A stretch of DNA of 61,942 nucleotides. Source: Nitrosomonas aestuarii. Lineage in GTDB: Bacteria; Pseudomonadota; Gammaproteobacteria; Burkholderiales; Nitrosomonadaceae. The stretch is from NCBI RefSeq assembly GCF_003046585.1, contig NZ_QAAE01000016.1, positions 1-61,942 of the forward strand, given 5' to 3'. The translations under genes were made by a program, and so were the position numbers. This document shows, piece by piece, positions 26,155 through 35,995 of the stretch (position 1 is its first letter; each line of letters begins with the position of its first letter). A model generated the notes under the pieces. That model was given only the letters and a program-made list of their open reading frames with translations. It ran no database searches and was not told the origin of the DNA.

Positions 26155-27843
26155 ATGATTAAAAATAATATGAATGATTCCAGTCAAACTACGCGCTATA
26201 TATCGATCTGGCGCTATCCATTTATCCTGTCTGACAGTGACCGGCCTGCGAGCATGGATGATCTGCGGCCTGTTGAAAACAATTATACGGTGCTGGACCC
26301 AAGAACCTATGATGCCATTGAGGCTGAGAAGTTGTTTGCCCAGATAAATCAGACCCGGACTGAGGTCGGTCAAATGTGTCTCTACCGCTCGTTAGTTCGC
26401 CCACTGCCGGATGCACAGGTGTTGCAACAAAAACAGGCTGCATTGCTTGAGATTGAATCGAATCCGCAAATGCGCGAAGCGCTTATAGACTATGTGGAAA
26501 AAAGAGCCAAAAAAGAGCATGAGCTCAAGTATCTTTTATACGGTGAATTTTCTGGCGGGCTCACAACGGATGTTCCGGCCGAACGAACAGGCAGGCTTGA
26601 GTTCGGCGGTTATGGTTATCATCAATATAGAGAAGGCACGGCATTTGTCGTCGATATGGTAGAGGCATCCAAAACATTGCCGCAACCTAAAAGCGGTTAT
26701 TTGCAGGATCTCATTCAAACGATACAGAATTTTGATCAAACGCGCCTTTATCAGTTGATAAAAGGCCCGGTATTTCTTTCAAACGACAAATTTAAAACGC
26801 GGCAGGAAAAGTCAAAATTTTTGCCATTACCGCGGTTTCGCCCGTCCATTTTTAAGTGGGTGCCGGCGTTGGTGTTTATTGTAGCTATCTATACGATCAT
26901 GCTCTTCTTTGAAATTATGGCGCCCGAATTAGGTGCATCCTATATCGGTTATGGCATTCTGGTTTTAACTGTTCCGGTTTTTCCGATTGTGTTGCTGGCT
27001 ATGGGCGCATCCGACCGCGACTCGGTGATTTATCCACTGCGTAGACAATACAGGGAAAGTGAAGATTTGGCCAAAACGCTGGATGCACTGGGTATGCTCG
27101 ATGAATTATTGTCATTTCATCGTTACCGGCAATCGTTGAACAACCGAACTGTGCAGATGATACTGCCCGACGTTCTGGATGAACAACATCATCTGCTGAT
27201 TGTTGATAATGCAAAAAACCCGTTGCTGGTTAAAGAAAATCCGGATTATGTGCCCAATGAAATCAGACTGGACACTGTTGGCAGACTGCTTATTATCACT
27301 GGCCCCAACAGCGGTGGCAAAACAGCCTATTGCAAAACGATTGCGCAAATCCAGCTACTCGGTCAAATAGGGTGCTACATTCCGGCGACGTCCGCGCAAC
27401 TTGTGCCAGCTGAACATATATATTACCAGGTACCTGATCCGGGACAACTTGAAGCAGGGATGGGACGTTTTGGGCATGAACTGAAGCGTACGCGTGAAAT
27501 TTTTTTCAACTCAACGCCGCGTAGCCTTGTAGTGCTGGATGAATTGTCGGAAGGCACTACTTTTGAAGAAAAAATGACGCTATCCGAGTATATTTTAAAG
27601 GGCTTTCATCAGTTGGGTGCGAGCACCTTGTTGGTAACGCATAATCATGAACTGTGCGAGCGCCTGCAAAGTGAAGGCATCGGCCGTTACCTGCAGGTAG
27701 AGTTTGTGGAGCAGGGCCCGACACATCGTATGATTTCTGGTATTTCCCGTATCAGCCATGCCCATCGTGTAGCCAGTGAGATTGGCTTTAGCAAAGCGGA
27801 TATCGATAAACATCTGGCGAATTCCGGGCACAGGGTTGATTGA
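26155..27843 (+). CDS. Membrane-anchored MutS-like ATPase
   Basis: A roughly 563-residue MutS-superfamily protein without the mismatch-binding N-terminal domains. Residues up to about 220 form a helical clamp-like region (EAEKLFAQINQTRTEVGQMC). Two hydrophobic helices follow near residues 235-290 (WVPALVFIVAIYTIMLFFEI and YGILVLTVPVFPIVLLAMG). The C-terminal ATPase has Walker A GPNSGGKT (about 383), Walker B SLVVLDELSEGT (about 458) and TLLVTHNHEL. It belongs to a poorly studied branch of short MutS proteins, not canonical mismatch repair. The start at 26155 is the first ATG; the frame opens with TTG at 26107. It is divergent from the exporter operon and stands alone. Confidence 0.8.
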   Translation: MIKNNMNDSSQTTRYISIWRYPFILSDSDRPASMDDLRPVENNYTVLDPRTYDAIEAEKLFAQINQTRTEVGQMCLYRSLVRPLPDAQVLQQKQAALLEIESNPQMREALIDYVEKRAKKEHELKYLLYGEFSGGLTTDVPAERTGRLEFGGYGYHQYREGTAFVVDMVEASKTLPQPKSGYLQDLIQTIQNFDQTRLYQLIKGPVFLSNDKFKTRQEKSKFLPLPRFRPSIFKWVPALVFIVAIYTIMLFFEIMAPELGASYIGYGILVLTVPVFPIVLLAMGASDRDSVIYPLRRQYRESEDLAKTLDALGMLDELLSFHRYRQSLNNRTVQMILPDVLDEQHHLLIVDNAKNPLLVKENPDYVPNEIRLDTVGRLLIITGPNSGGKTAYCKTIAQIQLLGQIGCYIPATSAQLVPAEHIYYQVPDPGQLEAGMGRFGHELKRTREIFFNSTPRSLVVLDELSEGTTFEEKMTLSEYILKGFHQLGASTLLVTHNHELCERLQSEGIGRYLQVEFVEQGPTHRMISGISRISHAHRVASEIGFSKADIDKHLANSGHRVD

Positions 27844-28093
27844 AGTATCGCATCTAAATAAGCAAAAGATTGGTAAACAGCAATGTGAAAGAGAACTCTG
27901 GTTCGAGTGTGCAGCGCGTGAAAGTGAAATAATCGAATAAATGTTGATGCATAATTAATGTGAAAATGAATTGTTGTTATATTCAGATTAACGAAATTGC
28001 GGGTTTTGCAAATATCTGCGTGAATCAGAAATCAGCACGCTTTGTTTCGCCTTACTTCTTGATAATGATAAAAATAAAATTGGAAACCGGATT

Positions 28094-30484
28094 ATGATCA
28101 AGCCACTTGCCACCAATCAACTCTACACGGCCTGCGATATCGATCAATTTGATTTTGACACCACAGAGCAATTAGACGATTTGCAGACAGTCATCGGTCA
28201 GGACCGTGCGATTAAAGCGTTGCATCTTGGTGTAAATATTCAACATGAAGGCTACAATCTGTTTGTACTTGGGCCGACCGGTCTTGGTAAGCATGCCGTG
28301 GTTCGGGAATATCTGGAATCGCAATCCAGGTCACGGGAGACGCCACCGGACTGGGTTTATGTCAACAATTTTGATAAACCTTCCGAGCCGATCGCAATCA
28401 GCCTTGCAAGCGAGCACGCGACAATTTTTCGTGATGATATGCATCAACTGGTTGAAGATTTATGCAGTGCCATTCCAAACGCATTCGAAACTGATGAGTA
28501 CCATTTGCGGCTGCAGGAAATTGATGACGAGCTCAAGAAAACAATTGAATCAGCTTTCAGTACACTGAATGATGAAGCTCAGGTGAATAATATGCGCCTG
28601 CTGCGCACGCCGCATGGTTTTGCGTTTGCGCCGGTAAAAAACAACGAAGTGATTAAACCGAAAGAGTTTGATGCATTGCCGGAAAAGGAACGACGGCAAA
28701 TCGAAGAAACCATTAATGGGCTGGAAGAAAAGCTGGCCACTATTTTGCGAATGCAGCCACAGTGGCAGCGGGAAGCCAGAAATAAAATTAAAGAACTCAA
28801 TCGTGAAGTTGTCATGTTTGCTTCCGGTCATTTGATCGATGAGTTAAAAAATAAATATCAGCATCACGCGGTTATACGGGTCTATCTTGAAGCTGTGCAG
28901 CAGGATGTGATTAATAACCTGCAGAATTTTCGCCGTGAAGAGGACGCTTCGGAGCATATGCAGGTGCCGCTCATGAAAATGCCGGCATTCCGTCGCTACG
29001 AGGTTAATATTATTGTGGACCATACGCAGCATGATGGCGGTGTGCCGGTGGTATTCCTTGATTTGCCCAATTATGCCAATCTGATAGGTGCCGTTGAACA
29101 CACCGTACACATGGGAGCATTACAGACCGACTTTACGTTGATTAAGGCGGGCGCATTGCATCAGGCCAATGGCGGTTATCTGATAATTGATGCCATCAAG
29201 TTGTTGATGCAGCCTTATGCCTGGGAAGGTCTCAAGCGTGCGCTCTTGTCACAGCAAATTAAAATTCAATCACTTGGACAGATTTACAGTATTGTCAATA
29301 CGGCCGGTCTTGAGCCCGAACCTATTCCCTTGCGCATCAAGGTTGTTTTGATTGGGGATAGAATGCTCTATTATCTGTTGCATGCATATGATGCTGAATT
29401 CAAGCAACTGTTTAAGGTTGCGGCGGATTTTGATGATCGTATGCAGCGTACGGATGAAAGCCAGCGTGTCTATGCAAAAATGATTGCAGGATTGTTGCAT
29501 CGTCATAAACTGCGGCCATTTGATCGTTTGGCTGTTGCAAGAACTATCGAGTATGGTGCGAGGCTGGCGGGTGATGCCGAAAAACTGTCCATCAATGTGA
29601 TGGAAATTGCCGATCTTTTGTGTGAAGCCGACCACTATGCCGGTGAGTTGAATCAATCCGTCGTTAAGCGTGAAGATGTGCAGCGCGCCATTGATGCGCA
29701 AATCTATCGCGGCGGCCGGATACGCACACGCCTGCAAGAAGCGATTAATCGCGGCATTTTGATGATCGATACCGGTGGCGCCAAGGTTGGTCAAATCAAT
29801 GGACTGGCGGTGATGCAACTTGGGGACGTCAGTTTCGCCATACCGTCGCGTATTACGGCTACGACACGTCTTGGCGGCGGAAAAGTAGTCGACATTGAAC
29901 GTGAAACTAAACTCGGGGGCGCAATTCATTCCAAAGGTGTTCTTATTCTTTCATCCTTTCTCGCCGAGCGCTTCGCAAAAGATTATCAGTTGTCGTTTTC
30001 TGCCAGCCTGGTTTTTGAACAATCTTATGGCAGGATCGAAGGTGACAGCGCTTCAATGGCAGAGCTTTGCGGCCTGCTTTCCGCTTTGTCTAACTTGCCT
30101 ATTCAACAGGGTATAGCGATGACCGGCTCTGTTAACCAGCGTGGTGAAGCGCAGGTAATCGGCGGTGTCAATGAGAAAATTGAAGGTTTTTTCGATATCT
30201 GCCGGTTTCGCGGATTTACAGAACAACAGGGTGTGCTTATTCCCGTCAGCAACATGCAGCATCTGATGCTTCGCGATGATGTTATTCAGGCATGCGAAAA
30301 TGGACAGTTCGCAATCTACGCATACAGTACGGTAGATGAAGCCATGGAAGTTTTAACAGGCGAAACCACCGCACGGATCAATGCCCGAGTTGAGGCCAGA
30401 CTGCATGAATTGGAACGTATTCGCCAGCGTATGAAAAAAAATGGTAAAGAAACGGCCAACGATAATGAAAAAAACACAGATTAG
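28094..30484 (+). CDS. Lon-family ATP-dependent protease (LonB/YcbZ-like)
   Basis: A 796-residue AAA+ protease of the LonB-like group. The N-terminal half carries an AAA nucleotide-binding site (LFVLGPTGLGKHAVV, Walker A about residue 60) interrupted by a long helical insertion (residues 135-280), then GALHQANGGYLIIDAIKLL (Walker B region). The C-terminal Lon protease domain has the serine in GDSASMAEL (about 651) and lysine in GGVNEKIEGFF (about 694), the Ser-Lys dyad. It lacks the Lon N-terminal substrate-binding domain. Substrates unknown. The following universal-stress gene overlaps its end by 20 bases. Confidence 0.9.
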   Translation: MIKPLATNQLYTACDIDQFDFDTTEQLDDLQTVIGQDRAIKALHLGVNIQHEGYNLFVLGPTGLGKHAVVREYLESQSRSRETPPDWVYVNNFDKPSEPIAISLASEHATIFRDDMHQLVEDLCSAIPNAFETDEYHLRLQEIDDELKKTIESAFSTLNDEAQVNNMRLLRTPHGFAFAPVKNNEVIKPKEFDALPEKERRQIEETINGLEEKLATILRMQPQWQREARNKIKELNREVVMFASGHLIDELKNKYQHHAVIRVYLEAVQQDVINNLQNFRREEDASEHMQVPLMKMPAFRRYEVNIIVDHTQHDGGVPVVFLDLPNYANLIGAVEHTVHMGALQTDFTLIKAGALHQANGGYLIIDAIKLLMQPYAWEGLKRALLSQQIKIQSLGQIYSIVNTAGLEPEPIPLRIKVVLIGDRMLYYLLHAYDAEFKQLFKVAADFDDRMQRTDESQRVYAKMIAGLLHRHKLRPFDRLAVARTIEYGARLAGDAEKLSINVMEIADLLCEADHYAGELNQSVVKREDVQRAIDAQIYRGGRIRTRLQEAINRGILMIDTGGAKVGQINGLAVMQLGDVSFAIPSRITATTRLGGGKVVDIERETKLGGAIHSKGVLILSSFLAERFAKDYQLSFSASLVFEQSYGRIEGDSASMAELCGLLSALSNLPIQQGIAMTGSVNQRGEAQVIGGVNEKIEGFFDICRFRGFTEQQGVLIPVSNMQHLMLRDDVIQACENGQFAIYAYSTVDEAMEVLTGETTARINARVEARLHELERIRQRMKKNGKETANDNEKNTD

Positions 30485-31301
30485 CCATATTCTGGTTGCT
30501 ATTGATGCAGGCGTGGCAAGCCGTAACATTCTGCAGGCGGGTATCGTGCTCGCCAATCGTTTTAATGCGCGGCTCAATGCTGTGTTTATTGAAGACATTG
30601 ATTTGTTTCATGTGGCTGAACTGCCATTTGTGCGAGAATTTATTTATGGATCGCCAGCTGGTCGTTTAGTTAATGTGGCCGGAATGGAGCGGTCAGTGCA
30701 GACGCAGACTGCACGATTGCGTAAGTTGGTTGAATCAATTGCACAGCAAAATAAAATTGAAATTACTTTTGATGTTTTACGCGGAAATATTGCCAGTGCA
30801 TTATGTGATGCGTCTAAACAGACGGATCTGCTGGTTATCGGTAAGAACACACAATTGCGTACTAAGAATCAGAAAATTGGCAATATCACCCGGTTCATCC
30901 TGTCAACTGCCAGTTGCAATGTGGTCGTATTACAATATGGCAACATCATTGAACGGCCCGTTGTGGTCAGCTTTACCGGTAGTGAAACCAGCCAGAATGC
31001 ACTTTCGCTGGCCATTGAACTGGCCTATGAAGATCATAATCAATTAATTGTTTTGTTACCTGCCGTTGATGCGCGTGAATATCAAAAGCTTGGTGAAGCT
31101 ATCAATAACAGCGTGCAAGGACATTCGTTACAGGTCAGTCTGGTCAAGCTCAGTCATAATACCGCCGAACAGATCCTGCAGGTTATTAGGCAGTTTAATG
31201 GCCGTATATTGCTGCTCGAAGGCAGTGACGCATTACTGACAAATGTACAAAAACAAGCGCTTATCGCACAGGCTGATATTCCGGTGATTATGTTGCGGTG
31301 A
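30465..31301 (+). CDS. Tandem universal stress protein
   Basis: A 278-residue protein with an N-terminal UspA-like domain (ISHILVAIDAG start, LRGNIASALCDASKQTDLLVIGK in the middle) and a second, more divergent domain (PVVVSFTGSETSQNALSLAI, then ILLLEGSDALL). The usual ATP-binding GxxGxxxxG(S/T) motif is not obvious in either half; NITRFILSTASCNVVVL stands where it should be. Start chosen at the ATG at 30465 (MKKTQISHIL), inside the end of the protease gene, which implies coupling. It may adjust the protease under stress; that is inference. Confidence 0.75.
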   Translation: MKKTQISHILVAIDAGVASRNILQAGIVLANRFNARLNAVFIEDIDLFHVAELPFVREFIYGSPAGRLVNVAGMERSVQTQTARLRKLVESIAQQNKIEITFDVLRGNIASALCDASKQTDLLVIGKNTQLRTKNQKIGNITRFILSTASCNVVVLQYGNIIERPVVVSFTGSETSQNALSLAIELAYEDHNQLIVLLPAVDAREYQKLGEAINNSVQGHSLQVSLVKLSHNTAEQILQVIRQFNGRILLLEGSDALLTNVQKQALIAQADIPVIMLR

Positions 31302-31341
31302 AATCTGTAAAGTTTCGATTGACCTGCTTGAACTCAGTGTT

Positions 31342-32364
31342 TCAATGGTCTGTCAGCACACGACTCAGGTTTTTTAAATGACTGTCCATTCGGCGGCGCA
31401 TTTGTTCGCGCCCGACCGGGCGTTTGATGCTGCTGCCAAATCCGGTGATCTGATCGGTAAAAGTCTGGTTGACATAAAAAACAAGAGATCCGTTACGAAA
31501 GGGCAAACAAATGAGCATAAGCTGGTTGGAGTTATAAGAGTGTCCCACATAAAATTGTCGTGAAAGAATGATCCCGCCCGTGTCTGCAGTCAAAATGATA
31601 CGGTGAACGAGATCGACAGTTGGACGGCTTTCCACCTGGCGATTGATCAGGAAAAAGTGTTCATCGACACCTGCTGGTAAAGCAACAGGATAATTTAACC
31701 AGATTTTATACAGATCGGGAAAATAATTTACCAATATTTTATTGTTCAGCGATGCAACCAGCAGTTCTTTTGCCGGATCTGCTGTTTTACCGGCGCTACG
31801 ATCATAAGCTGCAATGCCTTTCAAGCCTTTTTTATGATAATCCTGCCAGCGCTGCCATAGTATTTCTCGATATACTTGTGATGCAAGCGGAATAGGACTG
31901 GCATTTATTGGGTTAATAGACCGCACTGTCTGCAACTCCTGGGCAGATAGGTTAAATTGATTGCCAGACTTTGCCGCCAGAAAATTCGTCGCCTCTCTGC
32001 TTCCCCCTTCAAAGTTGAATCTGTTGAAAGTTTCAAGCGTTGCATTAAGCGGTATAAAATCTTGTAGCGTTACCTCAACTTCGACCGATGCCATGCCATT
32101 GTTCTTGATAAATTCAATTACTTTGTCTGGCGTTACAATCATGTAAATAACTACGCCGGCCGCCAGTTCTTTCTCATGATTTTCTGCAACATTAAAAAAA
32201 ATGGTTTTATCCTGCTCCAGACCGGCCAGACTTTGATATTGAATTCCAAACTGGTGAATAAGGGATTGCAGATCAGGGATGTTTTCAGCATGTGTGGGAA
32301 ATGCACCGCTTAATGATAAAACAAGAATTGTTCTGCACCAGAACTGGAATTTCTGAGACAGCAT
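31342..32364 (-). CDS. Secreted protein of unknown function
   Basis: A 340-residue protein that I do not recognise. The start at 32364 gives a Sec signal peptide (MLSQKFQFWCRTILVLSLSG) with a likely cleavage after PTHA, so it should be periplasmic. The rest is mixed alpha/beta without repeats, lipobox or membrane helices. The C-terminal part (ILTADTGGIILSRQFYVGHS, FRNGSLVFYVNQTFTDQI) is rich in beta-strand character, and the tail is basic (REQMRRRMDSHLK). It is a single gene, convergent with the universal stress gene. Confidence 0.6.
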   Translation of the reverse strand: MLSQKFQFWCRTILVLSLSGAFPTHAENIPDLQSLIHQFGIQYQSLAGLEQDKTIFFNVAENHEKELAAGVVIYMIVTPDKVIEFIKNNGMASVEVEVTLQDFIPLNATLETFNRFNFEGGSREATNFLAAKSGNQFNLSAQELQTVRSINPINASPIPLASQVYREILWQRWQDYHKKGLKGIAAYDRSAGKTADPAKELLVASLNNKILVNYFPDLYKIWLNYPVALPAGVDEHFFLINRQVESRPTVDLVHRIILTADTGGIILSRQFYVGHSYNSNQLMLICLPFRNGSLVFYVNQTFTDQITGFGSSIKRPVGREQMRRRMDSHLKNLSRVLTDH

Positions 32365-32433
32365 GTGTGTAACGATACTACTGAGTCCGGACATGGTTTT
32401 GCAAATTATTCCTCTATTTATGCGCACAAACAA

Positions 32434-32869
32434 AGAAAAAGTAACTCCTTTTATCTCCTATCATTCAGGCCGTTATTTTGCATAAATAAGAGAGTTTTTA
32501 ATTAATTAACTTTACTTAAAAATGTTTCAAATATCCAGTGAAATATGATGAGCTTTGCTTTCATTGTGTGAATACATAATGCAAGCATTGAAATTCGTGC
32601 AGATTAAAGCCACCCTAACGATCGATACCGGGCGGTGGCATCATGCGAAGCTTCACGAATCGGATGGGGACGCAACTCTAATTCATCGAGACATTTAAAA
32701 GAATTGAAGGGCATGTTGCGACGAGTCGAGTTTACCTGACATACGTGTGGGCGGCGTCAGCGAGCGGTCTGCTGTTCCGACCGGAAAGGCCGGACTGATC
32801 ACGAAAATATAGCGCCGTCATTTAAATAACAACTATGAGAGAAACTGATTCTTGTGCTTGAAACTTACT
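32434..32869. other. Intergenic, no recognisable gene
   Basis: About 440 bases, AT-rich at first and GC-richer from about 32600. No reading frame with family character is seen. The change in composition and the pseudogene just beyond it suggest eroded DNA. Confidence 0.35.
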
Positions 32870-33275
32870 CAGGCAGCATGAGTCCAGCATTTCTCAGCCT
32901 TTGAGACGAAGCTCATCAACAGCACCGCTACTGCATTGCCGAGAGGACAAAATATTTCCGGTTCTGGTATATATGATCCGTTCAGCACCATTATCAAGGG
33001 CGGCGCGCAGGATAGGGATGGTCCGGAGGTGGCTGATGCTGTCGAATTCACGACGGTTACGGCGTCAAAGATGAGGGTCGGCGGCCAGATGATAATGCAC
33101 TGCAGGTTCATCACGTATGTCCGCGTGCACCAGTTCAATTCGATTCAGCGGCAGGATGGTCAGCGCTGAGTCTAGGCTGCTCCGGGGAGGTGTCCCGCAA
33201 GTAATTGTGTAACCAGATGGGTGCCCAGAAAACCGGCCAACCGGCACTGCCTGCGACGAGAATCAAGACAAAATG
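32870..33275 (-). pseudogene. Decayed NAD-dependent epimerase/dehydratase (extended SDR)
   Basis: Joining three minus-strand frames gives recognisable pieces of an extended SDR: ILVAGSAG (NAD-binding GxGxxG region, near 33265-33240), then NRIELVHADIRDEPAVHYHLAAD (acidic NAD site and the HLAA segment, near 33165-33070), then ISHLRTIPILRAALDNGAER followed by IIYT (near 33030-32960). The order matches the first 110 or so residues of UDP-sugar epimerase-like proteins. Frames shift between the blocks, and the C-terminal half, with the YxxxK active site, is missing. Its 5' end overlaps the end of the ketopantoate reductase gene. Confidence 0.6.
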
Positions 33276-34285
33276 CCTTTCGGCAAATTGTCCGCCAGAT
33301 ATTGTAAATATTGTCGTTGCGGTTTCAGGCCTTCTCCGGTCACCTTTTCCATAAGAGCCAGTGTGGCACGATTTAAGGGACAGGGATATTCGCCTGCCAG
33401 GCGAATCATATGACCGGTATAAGCATCGATTTCGGTACGCCCGCAATCGATTCGAATATCGGGTGCCATGGAACAATATGTGCCGCGTAGCGATGAACGA
33501 AAAAATCTCGCCATAAAGGTCGATAACCATGGAATGCGCAGAATCAACGAAACTATATCAGGGTGAAACGGACCAATACGGGCGAGGGGGATTCCGGCAT
33601 GATGGAGAATTGCATAATTTTCAAGTAGCAGTGCAAAAAAAAGCCCCTTGGCCAGTTGATCGGTCAATAATTCCCCGTTATCCACTCCGGCTGCTGCCGC
33701 CAGCGGGGAAATGGCGGCATTGTACATGAGCTTGGTTGCTTTATATGGTTGGATGCTGTCCACGACTTTAACCATAAACAATTTGGCTTCTCCCAAAGCT
33801 TGTGCCAGTGATGTCAGGTTGCTGCGTTCATCAGCAGTGATTGACCGGCGCCCTCCGATATGCAGGCTGCCTGGGCGGGTAATTCGTGTCACAGGACGGT
33901 CGCGCATACATTCCGACACAAAAGAAGCGATGCCCTCGCAGGCATGGCCGCGTTGTTCCAGATTTGGGTCAAAACCGTTTTGAATAGGCACAAGGAAAGT
34001 GTCGTCCGTTAGACGTGCAAGCACCTCCGCATTATCATAAGTTTTGGTACAGAGCAGAACAAAGCCTTCTTTCGGCGCCAGCCAGTCATCAAAAGTTGTA
34101 AAGGGAATCCGCTGCATACCCAATCCAACGATTGTGACGCCATCTTTTCGGCCTTCAGCCACTTTGCCAGGATGCGCATCCACCAGTATCACAGAATAGC
34201 CTTTCAGCGCCAGACTCCAGGCCATAACGGCACCGATGCCACCGGCACCCAGAATGTGAATCGGTTTGTTGATTAAATGGGGCAT
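33263..34285 (-). CDS. Ketopantoate reductase family protein (PanE/ApbA)
   Basis: A 340-residue NADPH-dependent oxidoreductase fold. The N-terminal Rossmann motif is IHILGAGGIGAVMAWSLALK. CTKTYDNAEVLA and VPIQNGFDPN match the PanE positions around the catalytic region; the C-terminal helical domain has YKATKLMYNAAISPLAAAAG (family Lys and Asn). The family reduces 2-dehydropantoate to pantoate in coenzyme A synthesis, but many paralogues act on other 2-oxo acids, and this one has a longer middle region than typical PanE (about 300). Single gene. Confidence 0.75.
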   Translation of the reverse strand: MPHLINKPIHILGAGGIGAVMAWSLALKGYSVILVDAHPGKVAEGRKDGVTIVGLGMQRIPFTTFDDWLAPKEGFVLLCTKTYDNAEVLARLTDDTFLVPIQNGFDPNLEQRGHACEGIASFVSECMRDRPVTRITRPGSLHIGGRRSITADERSNLTSLAQALGEAKLFMVKVVDSIQPYKATKLMYNAAISPLAAAAGVDNGELLTDQLAKGLFFALLLENYAILHHAGIPLARIGPFHPDIVSLILRIPWLSTFMARFFRSSLRGTYCSMAPDIRIDCGRTEIDAYTGHMIRLAGEYPCPLNRATLALMEKVTGEGLKPQRQYLQYLADNLPKGILS

Positions 34286-34628
34286 CTATATATCCAGAAA
34301 ATGATCAGGGATAGCCGCGCAGGAATTCCATAAAAATCATCAGGAACTCAAACCAAATTCCAATTATCTTAGAGATATAGTTTCAGGTTTTCTATCTGCT
34401 TATAAAGTACAAGCAGATAAATTGTACTACTAGAATACAATTATAAGAACAGAATTTTTAGCGGGTTGTTGCCATATAATCATTTAAGTAATGTCAGACG
34501 CAGAATATGGACCAAATGAATTTGACTGGCGCTCGTTTTTTCTCACTCATTTCAAACCAGCCTGAAATTAAACCAGTATTAAAGCTATACTGTTATTTGC
34601 AATATCGATCAGTCAAAGGAAAAACGCG
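34286..34628. other. Intergenic upstream of the metallopeptidase
   Basis: 343 AT-rich bases without a gene. Near the 3' end AAAGGA at 34615-34620 serves the following TTG start. Confidence 0.4.
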
Positions 34629-35741
34629 TTGAAAACATTCCGTTGTCATTGCGGCAATATCCTGCATTTTGAAAACAGTCAGTGTTTTTTATGCAATCGA
34701 ATGGTGGGCTACCTGCCTGAGGAAAAGCAATTAAGCGCCCTGGAACCATCTGCAGATGGCAACTGGCTGGCTTTGTTCAATAATCAGCCGTATCGTCACT
34801 GTAAAAACTCTTCTGATTATAATGTCTGTAACTGGCTGGTGCCGGCTCATGATGATCATGTATTATGTCTCTCTTGCCGCCTGAATCACATTATTCCAAA
34901 TCTGAATGAAGCCCAGAATATCACGCTCTGGTACCGCGTTGAACAAGCCAAGCGCCGTCTTTTGTATACGCTGTATAGTCTGGATTTGCCGGTAGTGAGC
35001 CGGGAGAAAGATCCGTGTAAGGGCATGGGTTTTGAATTCCTGCAGGATGAGGTCACGCTGGATGAATTCAGTAATGAATTGACGATCAGGCAGAGCATTG
35101 CAACGGGACATAATTCGGGCATGATTACCATTAATCTGCTGGAAGCAGAACATGGGCCGCGATTGGAAATGCGCGATAAAATGAATGAACGTTATCGCAC
35201 ATTACTCGGTCATTTTAGACACGAATCAGGGCATTATTATTGGGACTGTCTGATTAACAACACGGACAAAATCGATAGCTTTCGTGAATTATTTGGTGAT
35301 GAACGTCTGGATTACCAGCAAGCCTTGCGTACTTACTACGAACAGGGGCCTCCATCCTTCTGGCAGGATATATGGATCAGCGCTTATGCCAGCGTACATG
35401 CCTGGGAAGACTGGGCGGAAACCTGGGCGCATTATTTACATATGGTGGATACCGTGGAAACGGCGCATGATTTCGGTTTCAGAATTCATGGTCATGATGT
35501 TTCCGCGCCTGCGATCGATGGTCAAATGACAAACGGTTATATTACACCCGCCTCATTCGATGATTTGTTCGAAGACTGGTGCCGGCTAAGCGTTGCATTG
35601 AATGCGCTTAACCGCAGTATGGGCATGGATGATGCTTATCCGTTCGTTATTTCCAATATGTCGCTGAACAAGCTACGGTACGTACATCAAATTGTGACTG
35701 AAATCAGTCATCAATCATTTTCTGCTTGTCTTTCCACTTAA
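34629..35741 (+). CDS. Zinc-ribbon metallopeptidase (COG4307-like)
   Basis: A 370-residue protein with two N-terminal zinc ribbons (Cys6, 8, 19, 22 and Cys58, 67, 80, 83) and a zincin active site HESGH at 198-202 (HExxH). Downstream acidic residues (EDWAETWAHYLH at about 258-269) probably provide the third metal ligand. It starts with TTG at 34629, supported by AAAGGA with 8-base spacing. The family is found with circularly permuted ATP-grasp, alpha-E, transglutaminase-like and Anbu genes, as here. Substrate unknown; cutting a peptide tag or its target is plausible. A decayed copy of its last 75 codons lies at 38105-38314. Confidence 0.8.
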   Translation: MKTFRCHCGNILHFENSQCFLCNRMVGYLPEEKQLSALEPSADGNWLALFNNQPYRHCKNSSDYNVCNWLVPAHDDHVLCLSCRLNHIIPNLNEAQNITLWYRVEQAKRRLLYTLYSLDLPVVSREKDPCKGMGFEFLQDEVTLDEFSNELTIRQSIATGHNSGMITINLLEAEHGPRLEMRDKMNERYRTLLGHFRHESGHYYWDCLINNTDKIDSFRELFGDERLDYQQALRTYYEQGPPSFWQDIWISAYASVHAWEDWAETWAHYLHMVDTVETAHDFGFRIHGHDVSAPAIDGQMTNGYITPASFDDLFEDWCRLSVALNALNRSMGMDDAYPFVISNMSLNKLRYVHQIVTEISHQSFSACLST

Positions 35742-35995
35742 ACCGCAGCAACCGCACATTGTAATACTGACTGAAAAGTCAGGGTAATTTAGCCGCGATT
35801 GCCTTGCCTGTTTTCTTTTTAAGATAACTCGAATGTATGTGAATGGGGTATACTGAACCAATTACGGTGGTGGGGTATTGACGTTTTACAAGTTCGGGAT
35901 TCTAAGGAATGGAATCCAACAGTCGCCATACATCATTTACCTGCAAAAGCCTTGCGATCCCCACAATTCCTAATTCATGAGTTAAAGATCGTTGA
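35742..35995. other. Intergenic with small hairpin and anbu-end vestige
   Basis: Just after the stop, 35742-35760 resembles the 3' end of anbu near 38318-38340 (aaccgcagcaaccg against aaccgcggtaaccg), so this copy kept a short part of the original junction. A ctgact-gaaa-agtcag hairpin with a GNRA-type loop lies at 35767-35782, without a T-run. Confidence 0.5.

Noticed and set aside
32869..33169. Two overlapping open frames in the epimerase region
   Set aside because: They are off-frame reads of the decayed epimerase.
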